Shown here: positions 14,863-23,685 of the stretch, piece by piece | Layout of the letters: each line of letters opens with the position of its first letter | Numbering within the stretch: the stretch's first letter is position 1 | Source: an uncultured Alphaproteobacteria bacterium | GTDB taxonomy: Bacteria; Pseudomonadota; Alphaproteobacteria; HIMB59; GCA-002718135 | NCBI GenBank assembly: GCA_902621725.1 | Contig: CACNND010000009.1 | Span: forward strand, 1 to 36,063 | DNA: 36,063 nucleotides | Direction of reading: 5' to 3' | The notes under the pieces: model-generated | Databases searched by the model: none | Seen by the model: only the letters and a program-made list of their open reading frames with translations | Told to the model about the DNA's origin: nothing | Program-made: the position numbers and the translations under genes

Positions 14863-16629
14863 ATGTCTACTAGGTCTTTAAGAAATAGACTTGCTGATAC
14901 AACAAATATTTGGCCTGGTTTTGTCGATGTTCTAGCTACTCTTTTAATAGTAATCATATTTGTGCTAATGGTTTTCACTGTTTCGCAAATATATCTGAGT
15001 GATGCTATATCTGGACGAGATAAGGCGCTTCAAGATTTAAGAACACAAATAAATGAATTATCTAAAATACTTGTTATTGAAACTAAAGATAAAGAAGAAG
15101 CTCTTTCAACTCTTTCTAAAACTGAGAAAAAACTTGAAGATACAGAATTAAATTTGCAAAGTGAGCAATTACTAAGTGAGCAATTACAAACTGATGTTGC
15201 AAAAAAACGATCAGAAATATTTGTTCAGGAACAAAATATATTAGCTTTATCCGAGCAAATTAGTAGTCTTTTAAAAGAATTGAGAATAGTTGCAAATGCA
15301 TTAGAAACATATGAAGGACAAGAAATTACTTTACTTGAAACTGAGGGGCTCGGAGAACGAATTAATAAAGCTCTTGCAGCAAGAATTGATCAACTAAAAA
15401 TACTTAATCAAGAATTAGATAATGCTAATTTTAAACTACTTGAAAGTGAAAAATCTCTCAAATCTACAATTGTAGAATTAAATGAGAAAAATGAAAATTT
15501 AATGGCCATTAATGAAAGTTTGGGTTTAGAGGAGGGAGGAATTGAAGAGCAGTTATTGGCAATTAAAAATAAAAATGAGAAACTCTTAAGTTTAAATGAA
15601 GAATTAGAAAAGACAAACACCGAATTATCATTAAGAGATGAAGAATTACAAAGTCAAATATCTCAATATCAGGAACTAATGAATGATCTTTTAGAAATTA
15701 ATGATAGTCTTGGCTTAAAAGATGCATCACTTAATGAACAACTTGATGCAATTAGGTTTAAAAATGAAGAATTAGCAAGATTAAATAAAGATTTAATTCA
15801 GAAAGATAGCACAATTTTTAATTTGCGAGGAAAAATATCTGAACTGAATAATGTTCTTTCTTTGTCAGAAGATAAACAAAAAAAACAACTAGAAAAACTT
15901 GAGCTACTTCAAAGTCAAATTGTTTCATTAGCGCAAGAAAATCAAACACAAAAAGAAACATCACTTGAAGAAATTAAAAATATGGAAATACAAGCTTCAA
16001 AAACATTAGAACAGGTAGAAATTCTTTCTAATCAAATTGATACCTTGCAAAAAGAAATAGCTTTACTTAATGATGCTTTAGAAGCTAGTGAAAGCCAAGC
16101 TTTGATTAAAGATTTAGAAATAGAGGTACTAGGTGAAAAGTTAAACAAAGCCCTTACATCGAAAGTATTTGAGCTCCAAAAATATAGATCTGAGTTTTTT
16201 GGAAAATTACAATCTATTTTAGGTGATAGAAAAGACATTAAAATTGTAGGAGATAGATTTATTTTTGAATCAGAGCTATTATTTGATTCTGCTTCAGCAG
16301 ATTTACAACTATCTGGTAAAGAAAAGTTAAGTGAAATTGGTCTTACTTTAAAAGAGACTACTAATGATATTCCTTCAGATATTGACTGGATTATCATGGT
16401 AGAAGGACACACTGATAAAAAACCTATACAAACAATTAGATATCCTTCTAACTGGGAATTATCTTCAGCTAGAGCTAATACAGTTTTAAAACTTCTTCTT
16501 GATCTTGGTTTTCCACCAAATAGATTAGCATCTGCAGGATATGGAGAGTTTTATCCTATTAGTAATGGAGAAACTGAGAGTGATCTACAACAGAATAGAA
16601 GGATTGAATTAAAACTCACTTCACGCTAA
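14863..16629 (+). CDS. MotB/OmpA-like protein with long coiled coil
   Basis: A 588-residue partner of the MotA-like protein. A cytoplasmic leader (1-19) precedes one membrane helix (about 22-44, FVDVLATLLIVIIFVLMVF). Asp22 is at the position of the ion-carrying Asp of MotB/TolR proteins. Residues 50-440 are a very long heptad-rich coiled coil with internal repeats. The C-terminal 140 residues are an OmpA-like peptidoglycan-binding domain: IVGDRFIFESELLFDSASADL (461-481), VEGHTDKKP (513-521), WELSSARA (531-538), and GYGEFYP plus NRRIELKL. I recall similar YRSEFFGKL...IVGDRF proteins beside MotA-like genes in many alphaproteobacteria, where they are annotated only as peptidoglycan-binding. The ATG overlaps nothing and lies 2 bases after the upstream stop. 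Confidence 0.85.
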   Translation: MSTRSLRNRLADTTNIWPGFVDVLATLLIVIIFVLMVFTVSQIYLSDAISGRDKALQDLRTQINELSKILVIETKDKEEALSTLSKTEKKLEDTELNLQSEQLLSEQLQTDVAKKRSEIFVQEQNILALSEQISSLLKELRIVANALETYEGQEITLLETEGLGERINKALAARIDQLKILNQELDNANFKLLESEKSLKSTIVELNEKNENLMAINESLGLEEGGIEEQLLAIKNKNEKLLSLNEELEKTNTELSLRDEELQSQISQYQELMNDLLEINDSLGLKDASLNEQLDAIRFKNEELARLNKDLIQKDSTIFNLRGKISELNNVLSLSEDKQKKQLEKLELLQSQIVSLAQENQTQKETSLEEIKNMEIQASKTLEQVEILSNQIDTLQKEIALLNDALEASESQALIKDLEIEVLGEKLNKALTSKVFELQKYRSEFFGKLQSILGDRKDIKIVGDRFIFESELLFDSASADLQLSGKEKLSEIGLTLKETTNDIPSDIDWIIMVEGHTDKKPIQTIRYPSNWELSSARANTVLKLLLDLGFPPNRLASAGYGEFYPISNGETESDLQQNRRIELKLTSR

Positions 16630-16670
16630 TTTGCCTTAAATTTAACATAAACTGATCATAAAAATTCAAT

Positions 16671-17174
16671 ATGAGATTTTTAATTTTATTTATTTTAAGT
16701 TTCTTTAGCTCATATTCTGTATTTGCTGCATGCAGTGATCAACCAGCAAATGAGGTTGATTGGACTAATTGTAATTTTATAGAAAATCTCGATCTTTCTG
16801 GTACTGGTTTGGCAAATTCTCAAATGTCAGGGGTTAATTTATCTTTATCTAATTTTGAAAAATCTCAACTTAATAATTCAAATTTATCTATTGGTAATTT
16901 TATCTTTTCAAATTTCAGTAATTCAAATTTATATGCTTCAAATTTACAGGGAGCTAATTGTAATAATGCTAACTTTGATAATGCAAACCTTGCAAAAGTA
17001 AACTTTGAGGGATCTAATCTCTTTGGAGCGACTTTTAAAGGTGCAAATCTATATGAGGCAAATCTACTAGGTGCTAATATTTCAGGTGCAATTTTTGATG
17101 AAGCAAATTTGTCAAATGCTATATGGATAGATGGTAAAAAATGTGCTCTTGGTTCTATAGGCAGTTGCCAATAA
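16671..17174 (+). CDS. Secreted pentapeptide-repeat protein
   Basis: A 167-residue protein with a Sec signal peptide (RFLILFILSFFSSYSVFA, cleavage near residue 19 before ACSDQPANE). About residues 40-155 are tandem pentapeptide repeats of the A(N/D)LXX type (for example LQGANCNNANFDNANLAKVN), which fold as a right-handed beta helix of four-sided coils. Cysteines occur at the mature N-terminus, in the repeats and in the tail (KKCALGSIGSCQ), so disulfides in the periplasm are possible. Periplasmic location separates it from the cytoplasmic gyrase-protecting pentapeptide proteins. The function is unknown. A candidate lipoprotein frame begins 10 bases before its last base. Confidence 0.85.
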   Translation: MRFLILFILSFFSSYSVFAACSDQPANEVDWTNCNFIENLDLSGTGLANSQMSGVNLSLSNFEKSQLNNSNLSIGNFIFSNFSNSNLYASNLQGANCNNANFDNANLAKVNFEGSNLFGATFKGANLYEANLLGANISGAIFDEANLSNAIWIDGKKCALGSIGSCQ

Positions 17175-17302
17175 TTTTTTTATTTATTTTTATTGCCAGT
17201 TGCAAAATGTCAGACGTATCTGAAATACAAAAAAATGATGATAATAAAGTTAATTTTAAGATCTCAGGAAGTAAAGAAACTGGTATTCAAATAAATAACT
17301 AA
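17165..17302 (+). CDS. Candidate 45-residue mini-lipoprotein
   Basis: An open frame from TTG 17165 to TAA 17302 overlaps the end of the pentapeptide-repeat gene by 10 bases. Its product begins MPIIFLFIFIASCKMSDVSE: a short hydrophobic stretch ending in a lipobox (Ile10-Ala11-Ser12-Cys13), then a polar 32-residue mature part (for example KVNFKISGSKETGIQINN). The n-region has no basic residue, which is a weakness. The non-hydrophobic part is rich in Lys, Asn and Asp rather than random stop-prone sequence. Translational coupling to the upstream secreted protein is plausible. No homologue comes to mind. Confidence 0.4.
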   Translation: MPIIFLFIFIASCKMSDVSEIQKNDDNKVNFKISGSKETGIQINN

Positions 17303-17348
17303 AATATTAATTTACTTTTATCAAATTTAATGATTTGACCTTTAAACA

Positions 17349-18251
17349 ATGAGTCAAAATTCTTATTTATATGCCTTTAGTGTAGTTTTTCTTGCTGGAA
17401 TTTTTTGGAGTTTTGGAGCTTTGACTGTTAGATATATGGTGGATGGTCATCAATATGTTTTTCAATATTTATTTTATAGAGGTTTAACTATTTCAATTAT
17501 ACTTCTTATATATTTATTTTTTCGGGAAGGATTTGTTTTTTATAAAAATTTTCTCAAAATTGGAATACCATCTATACTTGGAGGTTTATTTCTAGCAACA
17601 GCTTTTACTGGGTTCATTTTTTCTATTACTATGACTACAGCTGCCGTAACATTATTTATGTTAGCAGCGATGCCTTTTATTGCAGCCATTGTTGGTTATT
17701 TTGTTCTTGGTGAAATACTAAAAAGATCAACATTAATTGCAATGGTTGTAGCATTTATAGGTGTGTGCGTAATGATTATAAATGACAGTATTTCTGGAAC
17801 TGCTTTAGGTGCAATAATAGGATTTATTTCTGCAACTGGTTTTGCATTATACACGGTAACAATAAGATGGAAACCTGAAACACCAAAATTCACAACAGTT
17901 GTTTTAGCGGGAATATTTTGTACAATATTTGCATTTTTTATTTTAGGCTTCTCTTTTGAACCTTTTATTCTGATGCCTGAAATAAATAGTTATTTGAGTA
18001 TACTTCATGGAATAATTGTTGCAGCCGGCTTAATACTTTACAGTCTTGGAGCAAAATACTTACCCTCAGCTGAGCTAGCACTTTTATCTTTAATGGAGGT
18101 TGTTGGAGGAGTTCTGTGGGTTTGGCTTCCTATTTTTGGAATAAATGAAGTACCAAGTACAACTGTAATAATTGGAGGTTTCATAATAACTTTAGCTGTA
18201 GTTTATTATGGTTTTGCTGCTAGGCAGATTGATATCAATATTAAAACTTAA
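17349..18251 (+). CDS. DMT-superfamily (EamA) transporter
   Basis: A 300-residue inner-membrane protein with about ten hydrophobic helices, arranged as two EamA halves (roughly 8-142 and 150-292). The first half contains [18 protein letters not shown] and the conserved [19 protein letters not shown]. The second contains the parallel [19 protein letters not shown], where an acidic residue of the same helix is conserved. Members export or import small metabolites such as amino acids or nucleotides; the substrate here is unknown. The gene is monocistronic and convergent with hemA, with a 4-base TTAA overlap of stops. Confidence 0.9.
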   Translation: MSQNSYLYAFSVVFLAGIFWSFGALTVRYMVDGHQYVFQYLFYRGLTISIILLIYLFFREGFVFYKNFLKIGIPSILGGLFLATAFTGFIFSITMTTAAVTLFMLAAMPFIAAIVGYFVLGEILKRSTLIAMVVAFIGVCVMIINDSISGTALGAIIGFISATGFALYTVTIRWKPETPKFTTVVLAGIFCTIFAFFILGFSFEPFILMPEINSYLSILHGIIVAAGLILYSLGAKYLPSAELALLSLMEVVGGVLWVWLPIFGINEVPSTTVIIGGFIITLAVVYYGFAARQIDINIKT

Positions 18252-19483
18252 ATATTTGCTGTAACTTTATTAATATTTTTTCTTGGTAAATTATTTTTAG
18301 ACCAAACTGTATCAAGAGCCTTAATCATTTTTTTGATATGCTCTTCTCTATGTTTTGGGGTAACAGTTATTCTTAGTCTTTCTAAACCTTTTGGTACAGT
18401 CGGGTAAAAAATTGGTTGCGCATAAATACCATGATCATCAATTAAATCTTTAGACACTTTTTTGCATAAAAAAGGATCATTAATTAAAACTGCTACAATA
18501 TGAGAATTTGTATCCAAATAAGGGATTGCTAAGGAATCTAAATTTTCTCTTATTAAAGCTGCATTTTCTTTAATTCTTATTCTTAGTTGTTCTGCCAGAG
18601 AAACAATATCTATTGCTTTAGCTGCTCCTGCAGCAATTGATGGGCAGATTGAAGTTGTAAAAATAAAACCTGGAGCGAAACTTCTAATGTAATCAATTAT
18701 TTCTGAGCTAGCTGCAATATAACCTCCCATTTGACCATATGCTTTTGCTAAAGTTCCATTAATAATATCTATTTTATCTTCAACTCCCATTTCTACTGCA
18801 ATACCTTTACCTTCTTCACCGTAAAGTCCAACTGAATGAACTTCATCAAGATATGTCATACAGTTATATTTTTTTGCTAACTCTACAATTTTAACTATAG
18901 GCGATCTTATACCCTCCATAGAGTATAAACTTTCAAAAACGATTAACTTAGGATTATCTACATTTGACTCTTTTAGTAACTGTTCTAAATGATCAATGTC
19001 ATTATGTTTAAATATATGACACTTAGCTCCACTATTCTTAATACCTTGTATTAAAGATGCGTGATTTAATTCATCAGAAAATATTTCAATTTCTTTAATT
19101 TTTTTTCCTAAAGTCCATAAAGTAGATTGGTTTGCTGTATAAGCAGAAGCAAAAACTAATGCCGCCTCTTTATTATGAACATTTGCCAGTTTTTTTTCAA
19201 GTTCAGTATGATAGGTTGATGTACCAGAAATATTTCTTGTTCCACCTGAACCAGATCCATATTCAAGTAGTGTTTTTACAATTTCATTTACGACTTCTGG
19301 GTGCTGACTCATGTTCAGATAATCATTAGAACACCAAACCTCTACTTCTCTTTCTTTATTTTTGAAACTTTCATCTGCATTTGGAAAACTTTTTATAGGT
19401 CTGTCTATGTTTCTAAAGTCCCTATAAAGACCCTGATCTTTTAAATTTTTTAATTCAGATTTAAAGAAATTTTTGTATTGCAT
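18248..19483 (-). CDS. hemA: 5-aminolevulinate synthase
   Basis: A 411-residue pyridoxal-phosphate enzyme that condenses glycine with succinyl-CoA to 5-aminolevulinate, the first committed step of the alphaproteobacterial C4 heme pathway. The N-terminal half shows [14 protein letters not shown] and the [17 protein letters not shown] glycine-rich loop (76-92). Asp213 and His216 in [12 protein letters not shown] contact the cofactor. The catalytic Lys247 is in [16 protein letters not shown]. The related oxoamine synthases BioF and Kbl are less likely given this motif set and the heme-gene context. The ATG is at 19481-19483. The cytochrome b561 gene ends 55 bases upstream on the same strand, so the two may share a transcript. 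Confidence 0.95.
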   Translation of the reverse strand: MQYKNFFKSELKNLKDQGLYRDFRNIDRPIKSFPNADESFKNKEREVEVWCSNDYLNMSQHPEVVNEIVKTLLEYGSGSGGTRNISGTSTYHTELEKKLANVHNKEAALVFASAYTANQSTLWTLGKKIKEIEIFSDELNHASLIQGIKNSGAKCHIFKHNDIDHLEQLLKESNVDNPKLIVFESLYSMEGIRSPIVKIVELAKKYNCMTYLDEVHSVGLYGEEGKGIAVEMGVEDKIDIINGTLAKAYGQMGGYIAASSEIIDYIRSFAPGFIFTTSICPSIAAGAAKAIDIVSLAEQLRIRIKENAALIRENLDSLAIPYLDTNSHIVAVLINDPFLCKKVSKDLIDDHGIYAQPIFYPTVPKGLERLRITVTPKHREEHIKKMIKALDTVWSKNNLPRKNINKVTANI

Positions 19484-19538
19484 AAATGTTAGATATCTTA
19501 CCCAATCTGTAATTGTAAGTGTTTAATTGAATGAATTG

Positions 19539-20102
19539 TCACACCTTATTTCTACTAAAAGACATTCTCCTCCAGACACCATACTTATCTTTAATTATAA
19601 GTCGATGATACAACGCCGCTGCAATATGAAGTGAAAAAAGAGCTGTTAACATAAGTGCTGAGTAGTAGTGTATAGCTAGAGCTTGAGGATATAAAAAAAA
19701 ATTCTCTTCGATTAAAGGTGGTATTCTAATTAACCCCAAGAGATGAACATCTTCTCCTCCAAGCCATGTCATAAAGGTACCTTGAATAGGAATAAGAATA
19801 ACTAAACCATAAAGTACAAAATGGACTAAATTTGAAACCAATTTATGAAATAAAGGAATATTTTCATATTTAGGATGAGTATTAAATATGTATTTCCACA
19901 TTAATCTAAGCACAACTAAACTAAAGACTAAGGTGCCAAAAAATTTATGAGTGATAATAAAACCCATTTTAAGAGGAGAAAATTCCATATTATGAAGGCT
20001 AATCCCTGTTGCAACTTGCCAAAAAAGAAGAAGTGCCAATGACCAATGAAAAAGTTTTGCAATCAAGCCCCACGAAGATTTTGTACCTTTAAATTCAACC
20101 AT
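19539..20102 (-). CDS. Cytochrome b561
   Basis: A 187-residue four-helix membrane cytochrome of the prokaryotic b561 family, which passes electrons between quinols and an acceptor such as oxygen or superoxide. Helices are near 14-34, 48-70, 88-108 and 141-168. Candidate heme b ligands are His19 (KLFHWSL), His52 (IITHKFFG), and histidines in the last helix (AIHYYSALM and SLHIAAALYHRL). The LIPIQGTFMTW segment between helices is also characteristic. It is divergent from hemC with only 42 bases between start codons. Its position beside hemA fits a heme consumer, but functional coupling is not shown. Confidence 0.88.
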   Translation of the reverse strand: MVEFKGTKSSWGLIAKLFHWSLALLLFWQVATGISLHNMEFSPLKMGFIITHKFFGTLVFSLVVLRLMWKYIFNTHPKYENIPLFHKLVSNLVHFVLYGLVILIPIQGTFMTWLGGEDVHLLGLIRIPPLIEENFFLYPQALAIHYYSALMLTALFSLHIAAALYHRLIIKDKYGVWRRMSFSRNKV

Positions 20103-20144
20103 TACTAATTTTACAATATAGTGTTATTTATAGAAATATAAGTA

Positions 20145-21653
20145 ATGAAAATAAGAATTTTATCTAGAAAAAGTGACTTGGCAATAATTCAAGCACGCGA
20201 ATTTTCCGATTATTTGCAATCAAAACATCCTTCTGTAGAAATAGAATTTTTAACAAGAAGTACTTCAGGAGATAAAGATCTAAAAACACCTCTTTCTGAA
20301 ATGCCAACAGAAGGGGTTTTTACTAATGATTTAAGAGATGAATTAATAAATAACAAATGTGATTTAATTGTCCACTCTTGGAAGGATCTTCCAATTGAAG
20401 TTGGTGAGAAAACTAAAATTGCTGCTACATTAAAACGTGCTGATAAACGAGATATATTATTCTTAAAAAAAAACATAACATTAGACAGTAAGAAAATAAA
20501 TATTCTTTGCTCATCACCTCGAAGACAATATAATTTAGAAAATTTTATTGAAAATTATCTTCCACAAAAGTTTGATGAAGTTTGCTTTGAAAATATAAGA
20601 GGTAACATACCCACTAGATTTAAAAAATTTTTGGAAGATCCTAATAGTGATGGTTTCATTGTTGCTAAAGCAGCAATTGATAGATTACTTTTAAATAATT
20701 ATTCTGAATTCAATGAATTAAAAACAACTCTAAAAAAATATATTAACGAATGTCTATGGTCTGTTTTACCATTGTCTATAAACCCTTGTTCTCCTGGACA
20801 AGGAGCTCTAGCGATTGAAACAAGAATTAAAGATAATAAACTTAACGAAATTTTAAATGATATTAATTTTTCCAAAGATTATTCAAATGTTATTCAAGAA
20901 AGAAATATTTTAAAAAATTATGGAGGAGGATGTCATCAAAAAATAGGAGTATCTTACATCTCACATAAATTAGGATTAGTTGTATCTAAAAGAGGTGAAG
21001 ATGAAAATGGCAATCATTTTGAGAGCTGGGATTTTATTGATCCAAAAGATATAAGTTTTGCAAGTAATACAACAGATGAAATTTATCCTGAAAATTTAAA
21101 AAATTATAAAATATTTTCTAGAAAACAATTAAATGAAAATGTTGATGATATAAATAATTTACAAAATAAATGTATTTATGTTTCACGAATTAGCTCAATC
21201 CCAAATAAGTCAAAAATCCAATCAAATAATGTTATTTGGACAAGTGGTTTAAGAACATGGAAAAATTTATCTGAAAGAGGTATTTGGGTTAATGGAACTT
21301 CAGATGGTCTTGGCGAGGATTTTGATAAAGATATTAATTCACTTACAAATAATCCTTGGGTTAAGTTAACTCATTCTCAATCACCTGAAAGTTCGATAAA
21401 AAATAAAATTGAAACGTATCAATTAGAGTCTATTGATTTTGAAATAGATATAGAAAAGAAAAAGTATTTTTATTGGATGAGCAGTTCAGCTTTTAAGGTG
21501 AGTATTGATAAATATCCTAAAATTATAGAAAAATATCATTTTTGTGGCCCAGGAAATACTTACAATGAAATTAGTAAAATATTAGGTAATGATAAAAATC
21601 TTTTTGTTGAGCTATCTTATGATAGTTGGAAGAAAAAATTACTAAAAACCTAA
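20145..21653 (+). CDS. hemC: Hydroxymethylbilane synthase with HemD-like C-terminal extension
   Basis: A 502-residue protein; ordinary HemC has about 310. Residues 1-310 are a divergent porphobilinogen deaminase: RILSRKSDLAIIQA (4-17), GVFTNDL (57-63), VHSWKDLP with the catalytic Asp81, RGNIPTRF (152-159), PGQGALAIE and the dipyrromethane-cofactor Cys263 (YGGGCHQKIG). Residues 340-502 contain IWTSGLRTWKNLSERGIWVNG, YFYWMSSSAFK and FCGPGNTYNEI. These resemble uroporphyrinogen-III synthase segments (SS at a strand end, GxxT phosphate-like loop). A fused HemC-HemD is known from Leptospira. The HemC part is firm and the HemD part is inference. No other hemD lies in the window. hemE follows after 2 bases. 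Confidence 0.85.
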   Translation: MKIRILSRKSDLAIIQAREFSDYLQSKHPSVEIEFLTRSTSGDKDLKTPLSEMPTEGVFTNDLRDELINNKCDLIVHSWKDLPIEVGEKTKIAATLKRADKRDILFLKKNITLDSKKINILCSSPRRQYNLENFIENYLPQKFDEVCFENIRGNIPTRFKKFLEDPNSDGFIVAKAAIDRLLLNNYSEFNELKTTLKKYINECLWSVLPLSINPCSPGQGALAIETRIKDNKLNEILNDINFSKDYSNVIQERNILKNYGGGCHQKIGVSYISHKLGLVVSKRGEDENGNHFESWDFIDPKDISFASNTTDEIYPENLKNYKIFSRKQLNENVDDINNLQNKCIYVSRISSIPNKSKIQSNNVIWTSGLRTWKNLSERGIWVNGTSDGLGEDFDKDINSLTNNPWVKLTHSQSPESSIKNKIETYQLESIDFEIDIEKKKYFYWMSSSAFKVSIDKYPKIIEKYHFCGPGNTYNEISKILGNDKNLFVELSYDSWKKKLLKT

Positions 21654-21655
21654 AA

Positions 21656-22654
21656 ATGACAAATATTTTATTCGAAAATGCTATCAAAAGAAATATTCAA
21701 AAAACACCACCCATTTGGTTCATGAGACAGGCTGGGAGGTACCATTCGCATTATCGCAAGCTAAAAGAAAAATATACTTTTGAAGAACTTTGTAAAACTC
21801 CGGATCTAGCTGCAGAAGTCGCTTTTGGTCCAATACAAGAATTTGATTACGATATTGCAATTTTATTCAGTGATATTTTATTTATCTTGGAGGGACTTGG
21901 TTTAGAATTAAAGTTTGACCCAGGACCTAAATTTAATTCTTATATAAATTCAGAAAACATTAATAATTATAGTAATATTGATCGTGGCATTGAGCATATG
22001 CAGTTTCAATTTGAAGCTATAAAAATAACAAAAGAGAAATTGCCAAATAATAAAAGTTTAATTGGATTTGTTGGTGGACCTTGGACATTATCAAAATATG
22101 CATTTGGAAATAATAACTCTGATTTAATCGACACTAAAATGAATTTAGAATTTATTTCAAAAATTCTTTTACCCCTTCTTAAGAAAAATATTCAATTACA
22201 ATTAGATGCAGGTGTTGAACTTGTCATGATTTTTGATAGCTCCTTATATGATTTAGATAAAATAAATTTTCATGAAATTTATTCAAAATTTTTGGAAGAG
22301 ATTGCAATTTCTTTTCCAAATAAACTTGGCTATTATTCAAGAGGTAAGAGTTTAACAGATCTTAATTCTATCATCAGTTTTCCTTTTGCTGGTTTTGGCT
22401 ATGATCACACAATAGATCTTAAATTTATGTTTGAAAATCAAAAAAATGGATTTATTCAAGGAAATTTCAATGAACAATTAATGTTAAGCGAAAAAGATAC
22501 ATTTCTTAATGATTTAAAAGATTTTGTTGAAAAAATGAAATCAATTGAAAATCTTAATGGTTGGATTTGTGGCCTTGGGCATGGAATTAACAAAAATACT
22601 CCAGAAAAAAATGTTCATTTATTTATAGAAAATATCAGAAAAGAATTTAGCTAA
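21656..22654 (+). CDS. hemE: Uroporphyrinogen decarboxylase
   Basis: A 332-residue cytoplasmic enzyme that removes four carboxyl groups from uroporphyrinogen III to give coproporphyrinogen III. The N-terminal active-site motif PPIWFMRQAGRYHSHYRKL is complete. The catalytic Asp is in AILFSDIL. GFVGGPWTLSKYA and the C-terminal FIQGNFNEQLML match the family. I chose ATG 21656, 2 bases after the hemC stop; a TTG at 21626 inside hemC would add ten unrelated residues. Spacing of 5 bases to hemH shows an operon. Confidence 0.95.
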   Translation: MTNILFENAIKRNIQKTPPIWFMRQAGRYHSHYRKLKEKYTFEELCKTPDLAAEVAFGPIQEFDYDIAILFSDILFILEGLGLELKFDPGPKFNSYINSENINNYSNIDRGIEHMQFQFEAIKITKEKLPNNKSLIGFVGGPWTLSKYAFGNNNSDLIDTKMNLEFISKILLPLLKKNIQLQLDAGVELVMIFDSSLYDLDKINFHEIYSKFLEEIAISFPNKLGYYSRGKSLTDLNSIISFPFAGFGYDHTIDLKFMFENQKNGFIQGNFNEQLMLSEKDTFLNDLKDFVEKMKSIENLNGWICGLGHGINKNTPEKNVHLFIENIRKEFS

Positions 22655-22659
22655 TAGAT

Positions 22660-23685
22660 ATGGTTAAATACATAGGTGAAAAAGATTATGAGCACGGGAG
22701 TAAAGAAAAAATTGGTGTTTTAATTACTAACCTAGGCACTCCAGATGCTCCAAATAAAAAAGAACTAAAAGTTTATCTTAATCAATTTTTGTCAGACCCT
22801 AGGGTTATCGAATTACCTAAAATTTTATGGCAAATTATATTGAAGCTAGTAATTTTACAAATAAGACCATCAAAGTCAGCAGAAGCATACAAACAAATTT
22901 GGACTGATAAGGGTTCTCCACTTTTAGATATCGCAAACAGACAACTAAATAAAATCCAATCATTTTTTTCTTCAAAAAATGAAAATATAGTTTTTGAAGT
23001 TGGGATGCGTTATGGAAATCCATCTATTCCAGATGCTTTGTTAAAACTTCAAAAAAAACAAGTAAGAAGATTATTAGTTTTACCTATGTATCCGCAATAT
23101 TGTGCTGCAACAACAGGTAGTACATTTGATGAAGTAACAAATGTATTGCAAAAATGGCGTTGGATACCTGAAATGCGTTTTATCAATCAGTACTTTGAAG
23201 AAAAAAATTATATTGAAGCATTGTCAAATTCAATAAAGTCATTTTGGAAAAAAACTTCAAAACCACAAAAAATTATTTTTAGTTATCATGGTATACCCAA
23301 ACGGTATTTGACAAATGGTGATCCGTATCATTGCTTTTGTCTTAAAACCACAAGACTGGTCAAAGAACAGATGGGATTATCCGATGATGAGATAATGACT
23401 ACTTTCCAAAGTAGATTTGGAAGAGAGGAATGGTTAAAGCCATATACAAGTGAAACATTAAAAGAATTACCAAAACAAGGGATTAAAAATATACATATAA
23501 TATCTCCTGGTTTCAGTAGTGATTGTCTTGAAACACTTGAAGAACTTGAAGAAGAAAATAAAGAATATTTTATGGAGTCAGGTGGAGAAAATTATCATTA
23601 TATACCTTGCTTGAATGATCACGATGATCATATAGATGTTTTTGTAAATCTGATAAAAAAACATACTCAAGGTTGGCCATTATGA
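22660..23685 (+). CDS. hemH: Ferrochelatase
   Basis: A 341-residue enzyme that inserts ferrous iron into protoporphyrin IX, the last step of heme b synthesis, at the inner membrane. Family segments are GVLITNLGTPDAP (19-31), FLSDPRVIELP, PMYPQYCAATTGS, FSYHGIPKRY with the metal-binding His, and FQSRFGREEWLKPYT. The late acidic stretch CLETLEELEEEN contains the conserved Glu-rich helix. Cys residues in DPYHCFCLKTTR lie where some ferrochelatases carry cluster ligands, but a cluster is not claimed. Its TGA overlaps the hemF ATG by 4 bases. Confidence 0.95.
   Translation: MVKYIGEKDYEHGSKEKIGVLITNLGTPDAPNKKELKVYLNQFLSDPRVIELPKILWQIILKLVILQIRPSKSAEAYKQIWTDKGSPLLDIANRQLNKIQSFFSSKNENIVFEVGMRYGNPSIPDALLKLQKKQVRRLLVLPMYPQYCAATTGSTFDEVTNVLQKWRWIPEMRFINQYFEEKNYIEALSNSIKSFWKKTSKPQKIIFSYHGIPKRYLTNGDPYHCFCLKTTRLVKEQMGLSDDEIMTTFQSRFGREEWLKPYTSETLKELPKQGIKNIHIISPGFSSDCLETLEELEEENKEYFMESGGENYHYIPCLNDHDDHIDVFVNLIKKHTQGWPL

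Noticed and set aside
16032-16412. 126-codon minus-strand frame inside the OmpA-like gene
   Set aside because: Ser-rich composition typical of an antisense shadow; the plus-strand frame holds the full OmpA-like domain.
13835-16629. Zorya anti-phage system (ZorAB)
   Set aside because: The MotA-like and OmpA-tailed pair resembles ZorA/ZorB in architecture, but no ZorC, ZorD or ZorE gene follows; the neighbours are a lipid enzyme and a pentapeptide-repeat protein.
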